A DNA stretch of 64,000 nucleotides, from positions 496,001-560,000 of the forward strand of contig CBDAVS010000025.1 in the NCBI GenBank assembly GCA_965201085.1, given 5' to 3'. Source of the stretch: JAPOUP01 sp965201085. Lineage in GTDB: Bacteria; Pseudomonadota; Alphaproteobacteria; Rhodobacterales; Rhodobacteraceae. A model generated the notes under the pieces. It saw nothing but the letters and a program-made list of their open reading frames with translations, did no database searches and was not told the DNA's origin. Of the stretch, positions 36,631-44,630 are shown one piece after another (position 1 is the stretch's first letter; every line of letters starts with the position of its first letter). The position numbers and the translations under genes were made by a program.

Positions 36631-38043
36631 CACGTCCATCGGTACGCCGGAGCAACTCCGCGACCCAAATTATACTCCGGCGCTTCATAAAGCGGTGCCA
36701 CTTGGCATTCAGCACGTTCTGGCCAGTTCGTATCGAATGTGACACCGGCGATCATCATCTCGGGCGCCGCCGGCTTTGGCTTTGGATCGGACGCGGGGGA
36801 GCAAGGTTTCCCGGATATGACCTATTTGATCCAGATGTCGATGCTCTTCGCTGGTATCGCCACTCTGTTCCAGACCATCGGCCTCGGTCCCCTCGGCGCT
36901 CGACTCCCAGTCGTGCAGGGCACGAGTTTTGCATTCATTCCTATCATGATCCCCTTGGTTGCGGGCAAGGGAGTCGAAGCGTTGCCCGCGCTGTTCGGCG
37001 GGGTGATGATCGGCGGTCTTTTCCACGCCGCTCTAGGCACGGCAATCGGTAAGATCAGGTTTGCGCTGCCACCGCTCGTGACCGGTCTTGTCGTCACGAT
37101 GATCGGTCTTGCGTTGGTCAAGGTCGGCATCCAATACGCCGCCGGTGGCGTTCCGGCCATCGACAGGCCCGAATACGGGAGTCTGCTGAACTGATCGGCC
37201 GCTCTCGTGGTGATCCTGGTCACACTGGGGTTAAAGTTTTTTTCGCGTGGAATGCTGTCCGTCTCCGCCGTCATCATCGGCATTCTGACCGGTTATGCCT
37301 ACGCTTTGGCTGTGGGTATGGTGACGGTCGATGCCATTGCCGTGAGCTGGAGCCGGGCGGCCAATGTCGCGTTTCCGACGCCATTCGCATACGGTTTCGA
37401 ATTCAGCCTGGCTGCGGTTGTCGGATTCTGTCTGATGGCGTTCGTCTCCGCGGTCGAGACCGTCGGAGATGTGTCCGGCATAACGAAGGGTGGTGCGGGC
37501 CGTGAGGCGACCGACGGGGAAATCCAGGGGGCGACCTTCGCTGACGGATTCGGAACGATGATCGCCGGTGTCTTCGGCGGTCTGCCAAACACTTCTTTCA
37601 GTCAAAACGTCGGTCTGATCGCCATGACGGGCGTCATGAGTCGCCATGTCGTGACCGTCGGGGGGTTGTTCCTGATCCTGTGCGGTCTGATTCCGAAAGT
37701 AGGAGCGATAATCCGCACGATTCCGATCGAGGTGCTTGGCGGTGGAGTTATCGTCATGTTCGGCATGGTTATAGCGGCAGGCGTTTCAATGCTTTCCGAC
37801 GTGAACTGGAATCGCCGCAATATGCTGATCTTCGCGATCGCTTTGTCCATCGGTCTTGGCCTGCAGCTTGATCCGAAGGCGGTTCAGTACCTGCCTGACG
37901 CTATCCGCATTCTAATGACAAGTGGGCTGCTGCCAGCCGCATTGATCGCGATCGTCCTCAACTTGGTATTGCCGGAGGAATTGGCTGCGGAGGCGACCGA
38001 TGAGGTCTCCGGCGGAATGGCGGGGCGAGACCGAGGGGCTTAG
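36623..38043 (+). pseudogene. Xanthine/uracil (NCS2) permease with frameshift and in-frame TGA
   Basis: From ATG 36623 the frame gives MADTSIGTPEQLRDPNYTPA and LHKAVPLGIQHVLA, then ends at TGA 36740. Homology resumes one frame over as VSNVTPAIIISGAAGFGFGS, so one base was lost near 36724 (GCCATGTTC to GCCAGTTC restores the frame if a T is added). The new frame then meets TGA 37192, where NCS2 proteins have a tryptophan (SLLN-W-S), and continues intact as LVVILVTLGLKFFSRGMLSV to the end at 38043, with the GGLPNTSFSQNVGLIAMTGV signature. NCS2 proteins co-transport purines or pyrimidines with protons or sodium. Two independent lesions make loss of function likely. It is translationally coupled to allA. 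Confidence 0.85.
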
Positions 38044-38818
38044 GAGGTGCGTTATTCCGACAGGCGGGGTCGGGGTCAATCCAGCGATCTGATCATGTGG
38101 CGCTGGATGGGGTTGTGCTCTTTGGCATAGGTGCTTTCGGGCAACCCGCATATTTGCGCTGCGGTTGATGGCTACGAACACCGCGGCGCCCCGCCTGTCT
38201 GACGCGGAAAGATCGGATTTGGTCAGGAGCCAATTCGCGCGACGTTCGAGCGATGTTCCGTAGTAGATCCGTACTGTTGGTGGGCCGCTACGCTATTGCC
38301 ACACGGAGGGTAGGCGAGGTGGTGCCTGTCGTCGGCCTGGCCGGGATCACCGATACCTTGCGACGACGTAAGCGCATGTGAGGCCAAGATCAAACAGGCC
38401 TGACCGGCTAAATCTTAGCCAACCGGATGCGGTCCGGTCATATCCGACGCCATTTCGGGAGGTCCATGGCATTGTGTCCGGAGATTCCACGTCGGATCCA
38501 TGGCCCCACTCAGGAAAGACGGTGCTGCATTCGCCCATTCGTTCCAGAAATGATTTCCACTTCTTCCGCCATTTGGTTCTCCATGTTCATATCGCCCGTC
38601 GCACGGTCGGCGTATGAGCGTTTACGCCAAAGATCCCCGCAGCTGAACGCCGAAAGCCGTTTCATCCCCCATTGTGTGTGGGGGGTAGCGACGGAATTCA
38701 GTTCGAGCGCCCATCCTTATGGTATTCGGGAATTCCGCCGTCTGACTGTTTTTTTGCAAGAGCGGAAGGGCCCGGGTGGATCCGGGAATTGCGTTGTTAC
38801 AAGCAATCGCACTATGTT
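38044..38818. other. Spacer between permease and ISNCY copy C
   Basis: About 775 bp with no supportable gene. A minus-strand phrase ending at 38078 (QICGLPESTYAKEHNPIQRH, then MIRSLD and a stop) looks like genuine C-terminal coding sequence of a truncated gene, but I could not identify it; an in-frame stop lies just upstream of it. The rest shows no family resemblance. Confidence 0.45.
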
Positions 38819-40542
38819 GTGTCTGCCAGAAAACCCCGTGTTTTTCCGGTGACAGGGCCGGATCCGGCGGATTCCGGCTTCACGGGACCCTGGCCGGGCC
38901 CCTCGGGGCGCCGCCCGGGGCTTCGACGGGACGGCCGGTGGCGGGAACATATGGTGAACATCCGGGCCTCCGCCGGCCCGCGAGCACGCCGGTGCGGGCC
39001 CCGCAGCGGCGGGGCCTTCCAAGGACCGGTTCATCGGTGGACGCCCCGGTCAGGCGGCGGCGGGGAGCACGGGGCGCTCCCTCGCCGGCGGCATCAGGCC
39101 GAGGCGGTGGACATTCGCGGCCAGCGCCACGGCGCCGGCGAAACCCTTCTTTCCGTGGCCGCCGACGCGGTCCAGACCGCGGTGCTCCAGGTTGCTGATG
39201 GCCGACCCGCCCGCGGCGTGGGCGCGCCGCGCCCCGCGGAACGCCTCCCCGCTTTCCCGGACGCGGTCCGCCTTCGACAGCCTGCCTTTCCGCGGCATGG
39301 TGTCGGCTCCGGCATCCCGGCAGGCCCCAGCCGGTCCGGGGGGCTGTGCGGACCGCGGTCGAAGCTCACCACCGACAGGTCGGGGAACCGGGCCCGCGCC
39401 TCCCCGCCCATGGGGACCGCCACGTCCACGTCGCTCCCCTCCCACATCACCGAATGGTGCGGGAGGAATCCGTGACGGTCCTCAGGGATGCGGACCGGAA
39501 CGCCGGGCTCCACCGGGACCCCGGCCTTGCCCTTCGATATCCAGCGCGTGTGCGGCCCGGATATCGGGTGCACCTTCCCGCGGTGCGGGACCGTCCCTCC
39601 CTTCAGGACCCGCCGTCCGGTCAGGTCCGCCCGGGGCCTGACATGGCCGATGAAGCCCCGGATACTGTCCGATGGGCCCGGGATACCCAACCCGTCGTCA
39701 ATCTCCGCGCGGGTTGGCGAGCCGTGACGTGGCGACACCGGGACAGGGCCTGCGGAGCTTCCTGCAAAGGTATTCCTTCCGCCGCCAGCCGCGCGGCCCA
39801 GGCCCCCCCGCAGGCCCGGGACACGTCCCGGACCATGCACCGCGCCGCGTCCATCGGCAGGCTGCGGTCGGTCGGATGATGGACGTCGGTCCTGGCCAAG
39901 AAGGAATGACGGCGGCCGCGCGACGCGGCGCCAGGCTTTTCCGCCGCCACCCAGTGGCCCCTTTCGATGACCGTCCTTCCGACCCCCGCCAGAAGCTCCG
40001 GCGAGGGGAGCGGCACGCTGTCAACCAGCCGCCGGTATCCGTATCCGTATCCGTCCCATGATCCGTGGCCCGGCCTCCGGCCTTCGCCGGATCGGGATGT
40101 GCTGGTTCGCCGGTTTCCGAAGCCGGTCGAAACCGCACCCGGGACCCCGCTTCACGACCCCAGCACCAGGATGGTCAACGGTTCCATCCCCGGCCTGCCG
40201 ACCCGGCGGCTCTTTCCGGGCGGCACCATCCTGCCCGGAAGCCCGAACAGCCGCTTTCGGGTCCCTTCGTCGCTGCAGGGATCCTGGAGGCCGATCAGGA
40301 TCGCCGGGATGCCGTCCCGCGACCTCACGTCCAGCCTGATCCTCATGATGTCGGGGGCGCCGGGCCTCCGCCGGGTGTCGTGGACCCTGCGCATCGGGGC
40401 CTCCTTAAGGGGAGGATTGCCGGATTCCGCGGCATATGGTGGTGAAATCGCCGCCTGACTGCCATATCCGGTGATGCCCCGCAAGGCGGATTCCGTCATT
40501 TACCGCGAAAAACCCGCAGCCTGGCAGTTTTCTGGCGGATAC
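38819..40542 (-). mobile_element. ISNCY-like insertion sequence, copy C (degenerate)
   Basis: A 1724-bp copy with left end GTGTCTGCCAGAAAAC and right end that reads, reverse-complemented, GTATCCGCCAGAAAAC. Minus-strand transposase blocks appear in several frames: MRRVHDTRRRPGAPDIM, ILVLGS at a frame break, SLPMDAARCMVRDVSRACGG, HRGKVHPISGPHTRWISKGK and, out of frame with these, MPRKGRLSKADRVRESGEAF. It lacks about 60 bp around 39720 that copies A and B have. The frame break after DLANxHRTIRR is shared with copy A, and the tail break with copy B. The element cuts the SbcD-like gene at 40542. Confidence 0.83.
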
Positions 40543-41501
40543 TAGACTAGCTCGCAGGCATTCGGAAACACGTCCCTCAGGCGCTTCATGCCGTCGATGA
40601 CGGGTGCATCGTCTGTCAGCTCCGCCTTGATGAAATCGCTCGACGGATCGGAGAGCAGGAGTTCTGCATGCTTGCCGCGCAGAACCCGGGCACGCCTGAC
40701 TGGCTTGAACGGCAGGACCTCGACCGAAACCTGACCGGCCGCATCCATCTCGATCAGGCTCATCGATTTTTCCGAGTCGGTTTCGTCGAAGCCGAAGGCG
40801 AGAGGCGAGCCAGAATAACGAATATGCTCCCCGCCCGCAGATCGGGGGTGATGAAGATGCCCGAGGGCGACATAGTGCGCCCCGTCAAAGGTGGAGGTTC
40901 TCACAGTCTCTATGCCGCCAACCCGCGTAAGAGAACGCTCACCATCGCTCACTGAACCACCCGTGAAGAAGGCGTGCGCTACGATGATCCACCGCGCGCC
41001 TTCAGGATTCTGGGCGCGGGCGGCTGCGACTTGCGCCACCAGCACATCTTCGGGCGTATCAATGGTCTCGCTCTCAAAGCACTCGCGCGCCGCATACTCG
41101 CATGCGAACGGCAATGCAGAAATCGCGACCGGTCCATGCTCATCGCCGAGCAAGAGAGGCGCTTCCTCGGCGATGATCGCACCGCGAATGAGCCAACGCG
41201 AGAGATCCGCCGCGATCGCTGACAGGTCGATACGGTCTCCTGAGCCGTGATTGCCCGCGATCATGGCGACCGCGGCGTCGGTCTCAGTTTTGATTCGTTG
41301 GAGAAACCCGTTGAACTGCCGCACCGCACTTTGCGGCGGCGACGCCCTGTCGAAGACATCTCCGGCGATGATGAGCGCGTCTACGCCATTCGCCTTCACC
41401 GCCTCGACGATCTGGTCGAGCACCGCTGCGTGATCCTCCTCAAGGGAGATCCCGTTGAACTGACGACCGAGATGCGGGTCGGAGGTGTGCAGCAGCTTCA
41501 T
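40542..41501 (-). CDS. SbcD-like DNA exonuclease, C-terminally truncated by ISNCY
   Basis: A 319-residue metallophosphoesterase of the SbcD/Mre11 type: MKLLHTSDPHLGRQFNG (motif I), ALIIAGDVFDRASPP (II), AMIAGNHGSGDR (III), IIVAHAFFTGG (IV) and ALGHLHHPRSAGGEHIRYSG (V), all with their metal ligands. SbcD proteins usually run to about 400 residues and pair with the SMC-like ATPase SbcC. Here the frame ends exactly at the ISNCY terminus (the stop uses the element's last base), so the capping and SbcC-interaction part is lost and no sbcC follows. The catalytic domain is complete, so residual nuclease activity cannot be excluded. It is divergent from a WYL regulator. Confidence 0.85.
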   Translation of the reverse strand: MKLLHTSDPHLGRQFNGISLEEDHAAVLDQIVEAVKANGVDALIIAGDVFDRASPPQSAVRQFNGFLQRIKTETDAAVAMIAGNHGSGDRIDLSAIAADLSRWLIRGAIIAEEAPLLLGDEHGPVAISALPFACEYAARECFESETIDTPEDVLVAQVAAARAQNPEGARWIIVAHAFFTGGSVSDGERSLTRVGGIETVRTSTFDGAHYVALGHLHHPRSAGGEHIRYSGSPLAFGFDETDSEKSMSLIEMDAAGQVSVEVLPFKPVRRARVLRGKHAELLLSDPSSDFIKAELTDDAPVIDGMKRLRDVFPNACELV

Positions 41502-41503
41502 GG

Positions 41504-41555
41504 CTTGTTAAGTATATTTTTATACGTATACTTTGTAGATGTATGAGTTAACAAG
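41504..41555. promoter_or_regulatory. Nested inverted repeats between sbcD-like and WYL genes
   Basis: The 73-bp divergent gap carries two nested symmetrical elements with the same centre to within eight bases: outer arms CTTGTTAA (41504-41511) and TTAACAAG (41548-41555), and inner arms AAGTATA (41510-41516) and TATACTT (41527-41533). The middle is A+T-rich. The arrangement covers where promoters for both genes must be and fits autoregulation by the dimeric WYL protein, as known for BrxR/CapW regulators; that link is an inference. Confidence 0.6.
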
Positions 41556-41574
41556 AGTCAAGAGAGGAAATTGG

Positions 41575-42387
41575 ATGACGCTCGACGACCTGAAACATGC
41601 CCAGCGACAGCGCCTTTTGTTTCTCGACCGGTGCTTCACCTGGCGCGGTGTTGCCCGGCGACGTGATCTCACCGATCGGTTTGGAATCTCGACCGCGCAG
41701 GCCGCCAATGACTTTCGGGCGTACCTCGCTCTGATCACTCAGAACGCGCCGGAATATGACGCCCACCTGAAAGCCTATGTCGCAGCGCGCGATCATCAGC
41801 CGATTGCGCCGTCTTCGATGTTGGACGTATTCGGCGTTCTCGACACGGCCTCGAGCGATGCGTTGCCCGCTGCGCTGCCCCGCGCAAAGCGGTGGCTGGA
41901 CCCATACGTCGCGACCGTGATTCACGACGCCATCTCGAAACAGCGAAAAATCAGAATCGCCTACACGTCTATGACCTCCGGTGAAACGGCTCCACAATGG
42001 GTCGCGCCAACACGGTTTATCTTCGATGGGGAGAGCATTCATTTCCGGGCCTACAGCAACGGACGCGGCGAGTACCGGAACTTCCACCCCGCCAGGATAG
42101 AACCTGAGAATGAGTTCCAATCAGAAGAGATCAAAGTGCCGTTGCCTCTGGATTCCGAATGGCACACGCTGAGCATCATCTGGCTCAGGCCAAGCGCGCG
42201 GCTCAGCGCCGCGCAGGCCGCTGTGGTCAGGAGAGAGTATGGCTTCAGCGACGATCTCCTGAAAGTCGAAGTGCGCAAGGCACTCGAGTTCTATCTGGAC
42301 CGGCGCTGGGGATTGAATGAAGCGGGGGCGCGAATGGAACGTGTGCGGACCGAATACCAGCCGATCGATAATCAGCAGAGTGATTGA
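41575..42387 (+). CDS. WYL-domain transcriptional regulator (BrxR/CapW-like)
   Basis: A 270-residue protein with an N-terminal winged helix (RCFTWRGVARRRDLTDRFGI, then STAQAANDFRAYL), a WYL domain (QWVAPTRFIFDGESIHFRAY, NGRGEYRNFHPARI) and a C-terminal WCX-like extension (LLKVEVRKALEFYLDRRWGL). The winged helix with xDLxxxFGISxxQAxxDxxxY is the type found in BrxR and CapW, dimeric repressors that guard phage-defence operons. ATG 41575 follows AGAGGAAA; an upstream ATG at 41539 would place the nested operator inside the gene. Its divergent partner is an SbcD-like nuclease, and HipBA follows. Confidence 0.85.
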   Translation: MTLDDLKHAQRQRLLFLDRCFTWRGVARRRDLTDRFGISTAQAANDFRAYLALITQNAPEYDAHLKAYVAARDHQPIAPSSMLDVFGVLDTASSDALPAALPRAKRWLDPYVATVIHDAISKQRKIRIAYTSMTSGETAPQWVAPTRFIFDGESIHFRAYSNGRGEYRNFHPARIEPENEFQSEEIKVPLPLDSEWHTLSIIWLRPSARLSAAQAAVVRREYGFSDDLLKVEVRKALEFYLDRRWGLNEAGARMERVRTEYQPIDNQQSD

Positions 42388-42452
42388 TAACCGTTCTCGC
42401 CTTAATGAGGGTGTGGCCGAAGCTGTCCACTCGAATGAACCAACCACCGGCG

Positions 42453-43721
42453 TCAGGCTCTGAACCTTTCTAACAGTGACTGCGCTCGCCCTACAACGGT
42501 GTTACAAATACCGTGCAGCAGTGTTTGTCGATCGCTCGGTAGCGCGAGCGCAGCCATAACACTATCCGATCGCTCGATAACACCCTCTGCAATCTCACCC
42601 ATCCGCTTGCGGATATAGGGCGCGCGGATCTCGATGTCCTTGGCGAACTTGTCGAGGTCGGCGAGATGAATCTCCGCCAACGTGCGGCGTCCGCCAATCT
42701 TCATGGCAAAGCGCTGGCTGAGGTCGGGATAAACAACTGTGGAGAGCAGGTCATAGAGCGGCGCGAGCTGCGTCCGATCCGGCCGGTAGAGCAGACTGAA
42801 ATTCTTCGCATGGGCGTCGGCATTGCCAATGATGGCGTTGAACAGAGCTGCATCCAGCAGTTTCAGTGTTTCGGCTGCGGGCCGGGTCGTCACCCGCCGT
42901 ACGAGCGCAAAGCAGTCTCGAAAGACCGGCCCGCCATCGCTTGCGTATTTGCGCGCCGAGGTGAAGCCGAGCGCCTGGCAGAAATCTTCCTGATGGAGGC
43001 GAACTGTCTTCCCATCTTCGCGGGTCTGCCGGTCATAGCGTTCGATCAGCAGGAACCGTTTGTCGCCTACGCTGCGATACTGCACTTCAGCGACTTCAGG
43101 CCCGATGGCGCCGGCGAGTTGCATGCAGAAGGCCTCGTTCTCGGCGGTGCCGTCGAACCGCGCGATCTCTGGCTTGAGGATATGCGTTGTCGGCTGCCCC
43201 GGTGCGGGCAGCGCAATCTGACCGTCTTTGCAAACGACGGGCAGTTTCAATTGCGCGCCGGCAAGCGACAGCCGCAAGCCGTCTTCGCCGCCCGCCAGCA
43301 TGGGACGTGTTGGCAACCGCTCGATGAGCGTCACCAGTTCGTCATCGCTCAGAAGTCGGGAAGTGGCTGATGCGTTGGATACGGAGGGCTCAATGTCTTC
43401 CGGCCACACTTCGATCGCTCCTGCGACCTCGCCGCCAATCTCTTCCAAGAGGCGGAACTCGTTTCGCTCGGAGATGCCGAGCGCCTGCGCAATCGCGGTG
43501 CGCTGGGACGCCTCCGGCAGGAGGCCCTCGAAGAAGGGGAGCGTCGCCCGCCGGTCGAAGGGCTCGGACTGCAGCGGCAGAGACGCTGACACGGGCCTCG
43601 CGTTCGATACTGCGAGCCAGTCTTCGGCATAGGTCAACTCGGGCTCGCCATAGTCGTTCAGCGCAAGCTGACCAACACGCGCGCCATTCCACCAGACGAT
43701 AAGCCGACGGGTCATGGCCAT
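42453..43721 (-). CDS. hipA: HipA-type serine/threonine kinase toxin
   Basis: A 422-residue HipA protein. The N-terminal subdomain starts MAMTRRLIVWWNGARVGQLA; the phosphate-binding loop is SLAGAQLKLPVV, then THILKPEIARFDG, the ERYDRQTREDG strand, the catalytic NADAHAKNFSLL and the metal-binding YDLLSTVVYPDL. HipA proteins phosphorylate aminoacyl-tRNA synthetases (GltX or others) and cause dormancy. All catalytic positions that I can check are present, so the toxin looks intact. ATG 43721 gives the listed protein; ATG 43715 would overlap the hipB stop as ATGA. It is co-transcribed with hipB and lies in the tRNA-Gly island. Confidence 0.93.
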   Translation of the reverse strand: MAMTRRLIVWWNGARVGQLALNDYGEPELTYAEDWLAVSNARPVSASLPLQSEPFDRRATLPFFEGLLPEASQRTAIAQALGISERNEFRLLEEIGGEVAGAIEVWPEDIEPSVSNASATSRLLSDDELVTLIERLPTRPMLAGGEDGLRLSLAGAQLKLPVVCKDGQIALPAPGQPTTHILKPEIARFDGTAENEAFCMQLAGAIGPEVAEVQYRSVGDKRFLLIERYDRQTREDGKTVRLHQEDFCQALGFTSARKYASDGGPVFRDCFALVRRVTTRPAAETLKLLDAALFNAIIGNADAHAKNFSLLYRPDRTQLAPLYDLLSTVVYPDLSQRFAMKIGGRRTLAEIHLADLDKFAKDIEIRAPYIRKRMGEIAEGVIERSDSVMAALALPSDRQTLLHGICNTVVGRAQSLLERFRA

Positions 43722-43930
43722 GACCCGTCTGGCAGGGTGAGCGACATGTCGATTCCAAGCGCGGCCAGGACCGCCAGCGTCTTGCCCAGCTGCGCCGTTT
43801 CCTTGCCGGCTTCCAGTTCGATCAGAAAGCGCACGCCGACATTGGCCGCGGCGGCGAGTTCGTCCTGCCGCAGGCCTTGCGCCTTTCGTGCGGCGCGTAT
43901 GGTCGTTCCAATGTCGGTTGGCGTCATCAT
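43712..43930 (-). CDS. hipB: HipB-type antitoxin (XRE family)
   Basis: A 72-residue helix-turn-helix protein, MMTPTDIGTTIRAARKAQGL, then RQDELAAAANVGVRFLIELE and AGKETAQLGKTLAVLAALGI, the standard Y4mF/HipB arrangement. It neutralises HipA and represses the operon. The stop overlaps the hipA start, giving translational coupling and a favourable toxin:antitoxin ratio. Three palindromes upstream (43935-44051) are the likely operators, the nearest directly over its ribosome-binding region. Confidence 0.92.
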   Translation of the reverse strand: MMTPTDIGTTIRAARKAQGLRQDELAAAANVGVRFLIELEAGKETAQLGKTLAVLAALGIDMSLTLPDGSWP

Positions 43931-43934
43931 TTCA

Positions 43935-44051
43935 ATCTTCCTGAGCGGGAAGATATGCGATCAGAGCGCAGGCGTCAAGCGAAATATTCCCGAACGGGAA
44001 TAACGATACGGTTATGATCTCCTTCAGGGCAAATTATTCCCGTTCGGGAAT
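43935..44051. promoter_or_regulatory. Three evenly spaced HipB operator palindromes
   Basis: Palindromes upstream of hipB: ATCTTCC-(6)-GGAAGAT at 43935-43954, TATTCCCGAACGGGAATA at 43985-44002, and ATTCCCGTTCGGGAAT at 44036-44051. The last two are perfect and share TTCCCG-NN-CGGGAA; the first is a weaker relative. Their centres are at about 43944.5, 43993.5 and 44043.5, spaced 49 and 50 bases. HipB proteins bind several such sites cooperatively with DNA bending, so these fit autoregulation. The region also holds the operon's promoter. Confidence 0.75.
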
Positions 44052-44264
44052 TTTGTGATTTGGCTTTGTGTTTGACGAAACTCGATCCTGTATACTCAAA
44101 GTGTACAAAAGCGTTCGTTTTCAAAAGGCCTCTCACAAACTCCGTAATGATACGTCGGCGCGCCAAGCCATCTTCTGAACCCTTGCAAGGTCATGACGAT
44201 CGCCCGACGCATTCACGAGTTTCCGAGGTGGCGACTCAGGTGATTTCCCCTGATCATTTCCATC

Positions 44265-44630
44265 ATGACGGTTTCGACGGAAGACCTTGAACGTGCGCGC
44301 GCCTTCGCGGCGCGGATCGTCGCGGAGTTCGGCGACCGGTTTCTTCCGCTGTTTAAAGTTCTTGATGCCGACTACGAGCGGCGGCGATCCCTGACTGAAA
44401 AATCGACCGCGCACAGAAACTGTCTGCTCTTGTTAAGCGGCGCGCACCGCGTCGAAATCCGCAAACAAATCCATTGGCACAGGGTGCGCGATCTTCATCA
44501 ACTCATCACGACGATAGCTCAACGATCCGCCATCCCCATATTTAGGGCGGTCATGTTTGTGCCCCATCAGGAGGCAGCGCAGAGCGTAGTCGATGTTCGC
44601 TTCCTGCATCCGCTTCTCAAAGGAATGTAG
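44265..44630 (+). CDS. Small uncharacterised ORF overlapping the integrase 3' end
   Basis: The first half reads MTVSTEDLERARAFAARIVA, then EFGDRFLPLFKVLDADYERR, a charged helical protein that looks genuine (LERARxFAxRIVxEFGxRxLPLF) and resembles short hypothetical proteins of alphaproteobacterial accessory regions. After about residue 50 the frame runs antisense through the integrase coding region for 198 bp, so the last half is probably foreign and the gene is likely fused or truncated. ATG 44265 is a reasonable start. No function can be assigned. Confidence 0.42.
   Translation: MTVSTEDLERARAFAARIVAEFGDRFLPLFKVLDADYERRRSLTEKSTAHRNCLLLLSGAHRVEIRKQIHWHRVRDLHQLITTIAQRSAIPIFRAVMFVPHQEAAQSVVDVRFLHPLLKGM

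Noticed and set aside
6251..37194. Reassignment of UGA to tryptophan
   Set aside because: Many intact genes end at TGA with sensible lengths (efp, mttB, glpD-like), and intact proteins such as ValS use TGG for Trp. The TGA codons occur only in genes with other damage.
38078..38160. Minus-strand C-terminal phrase QICGLPESTYAKEHNPIQRH, considered as an L-asparaginase II fragment
   Set aside because: The resemblance is limited to a few residues and an in-frame stop lies just upstream; too weak to name.
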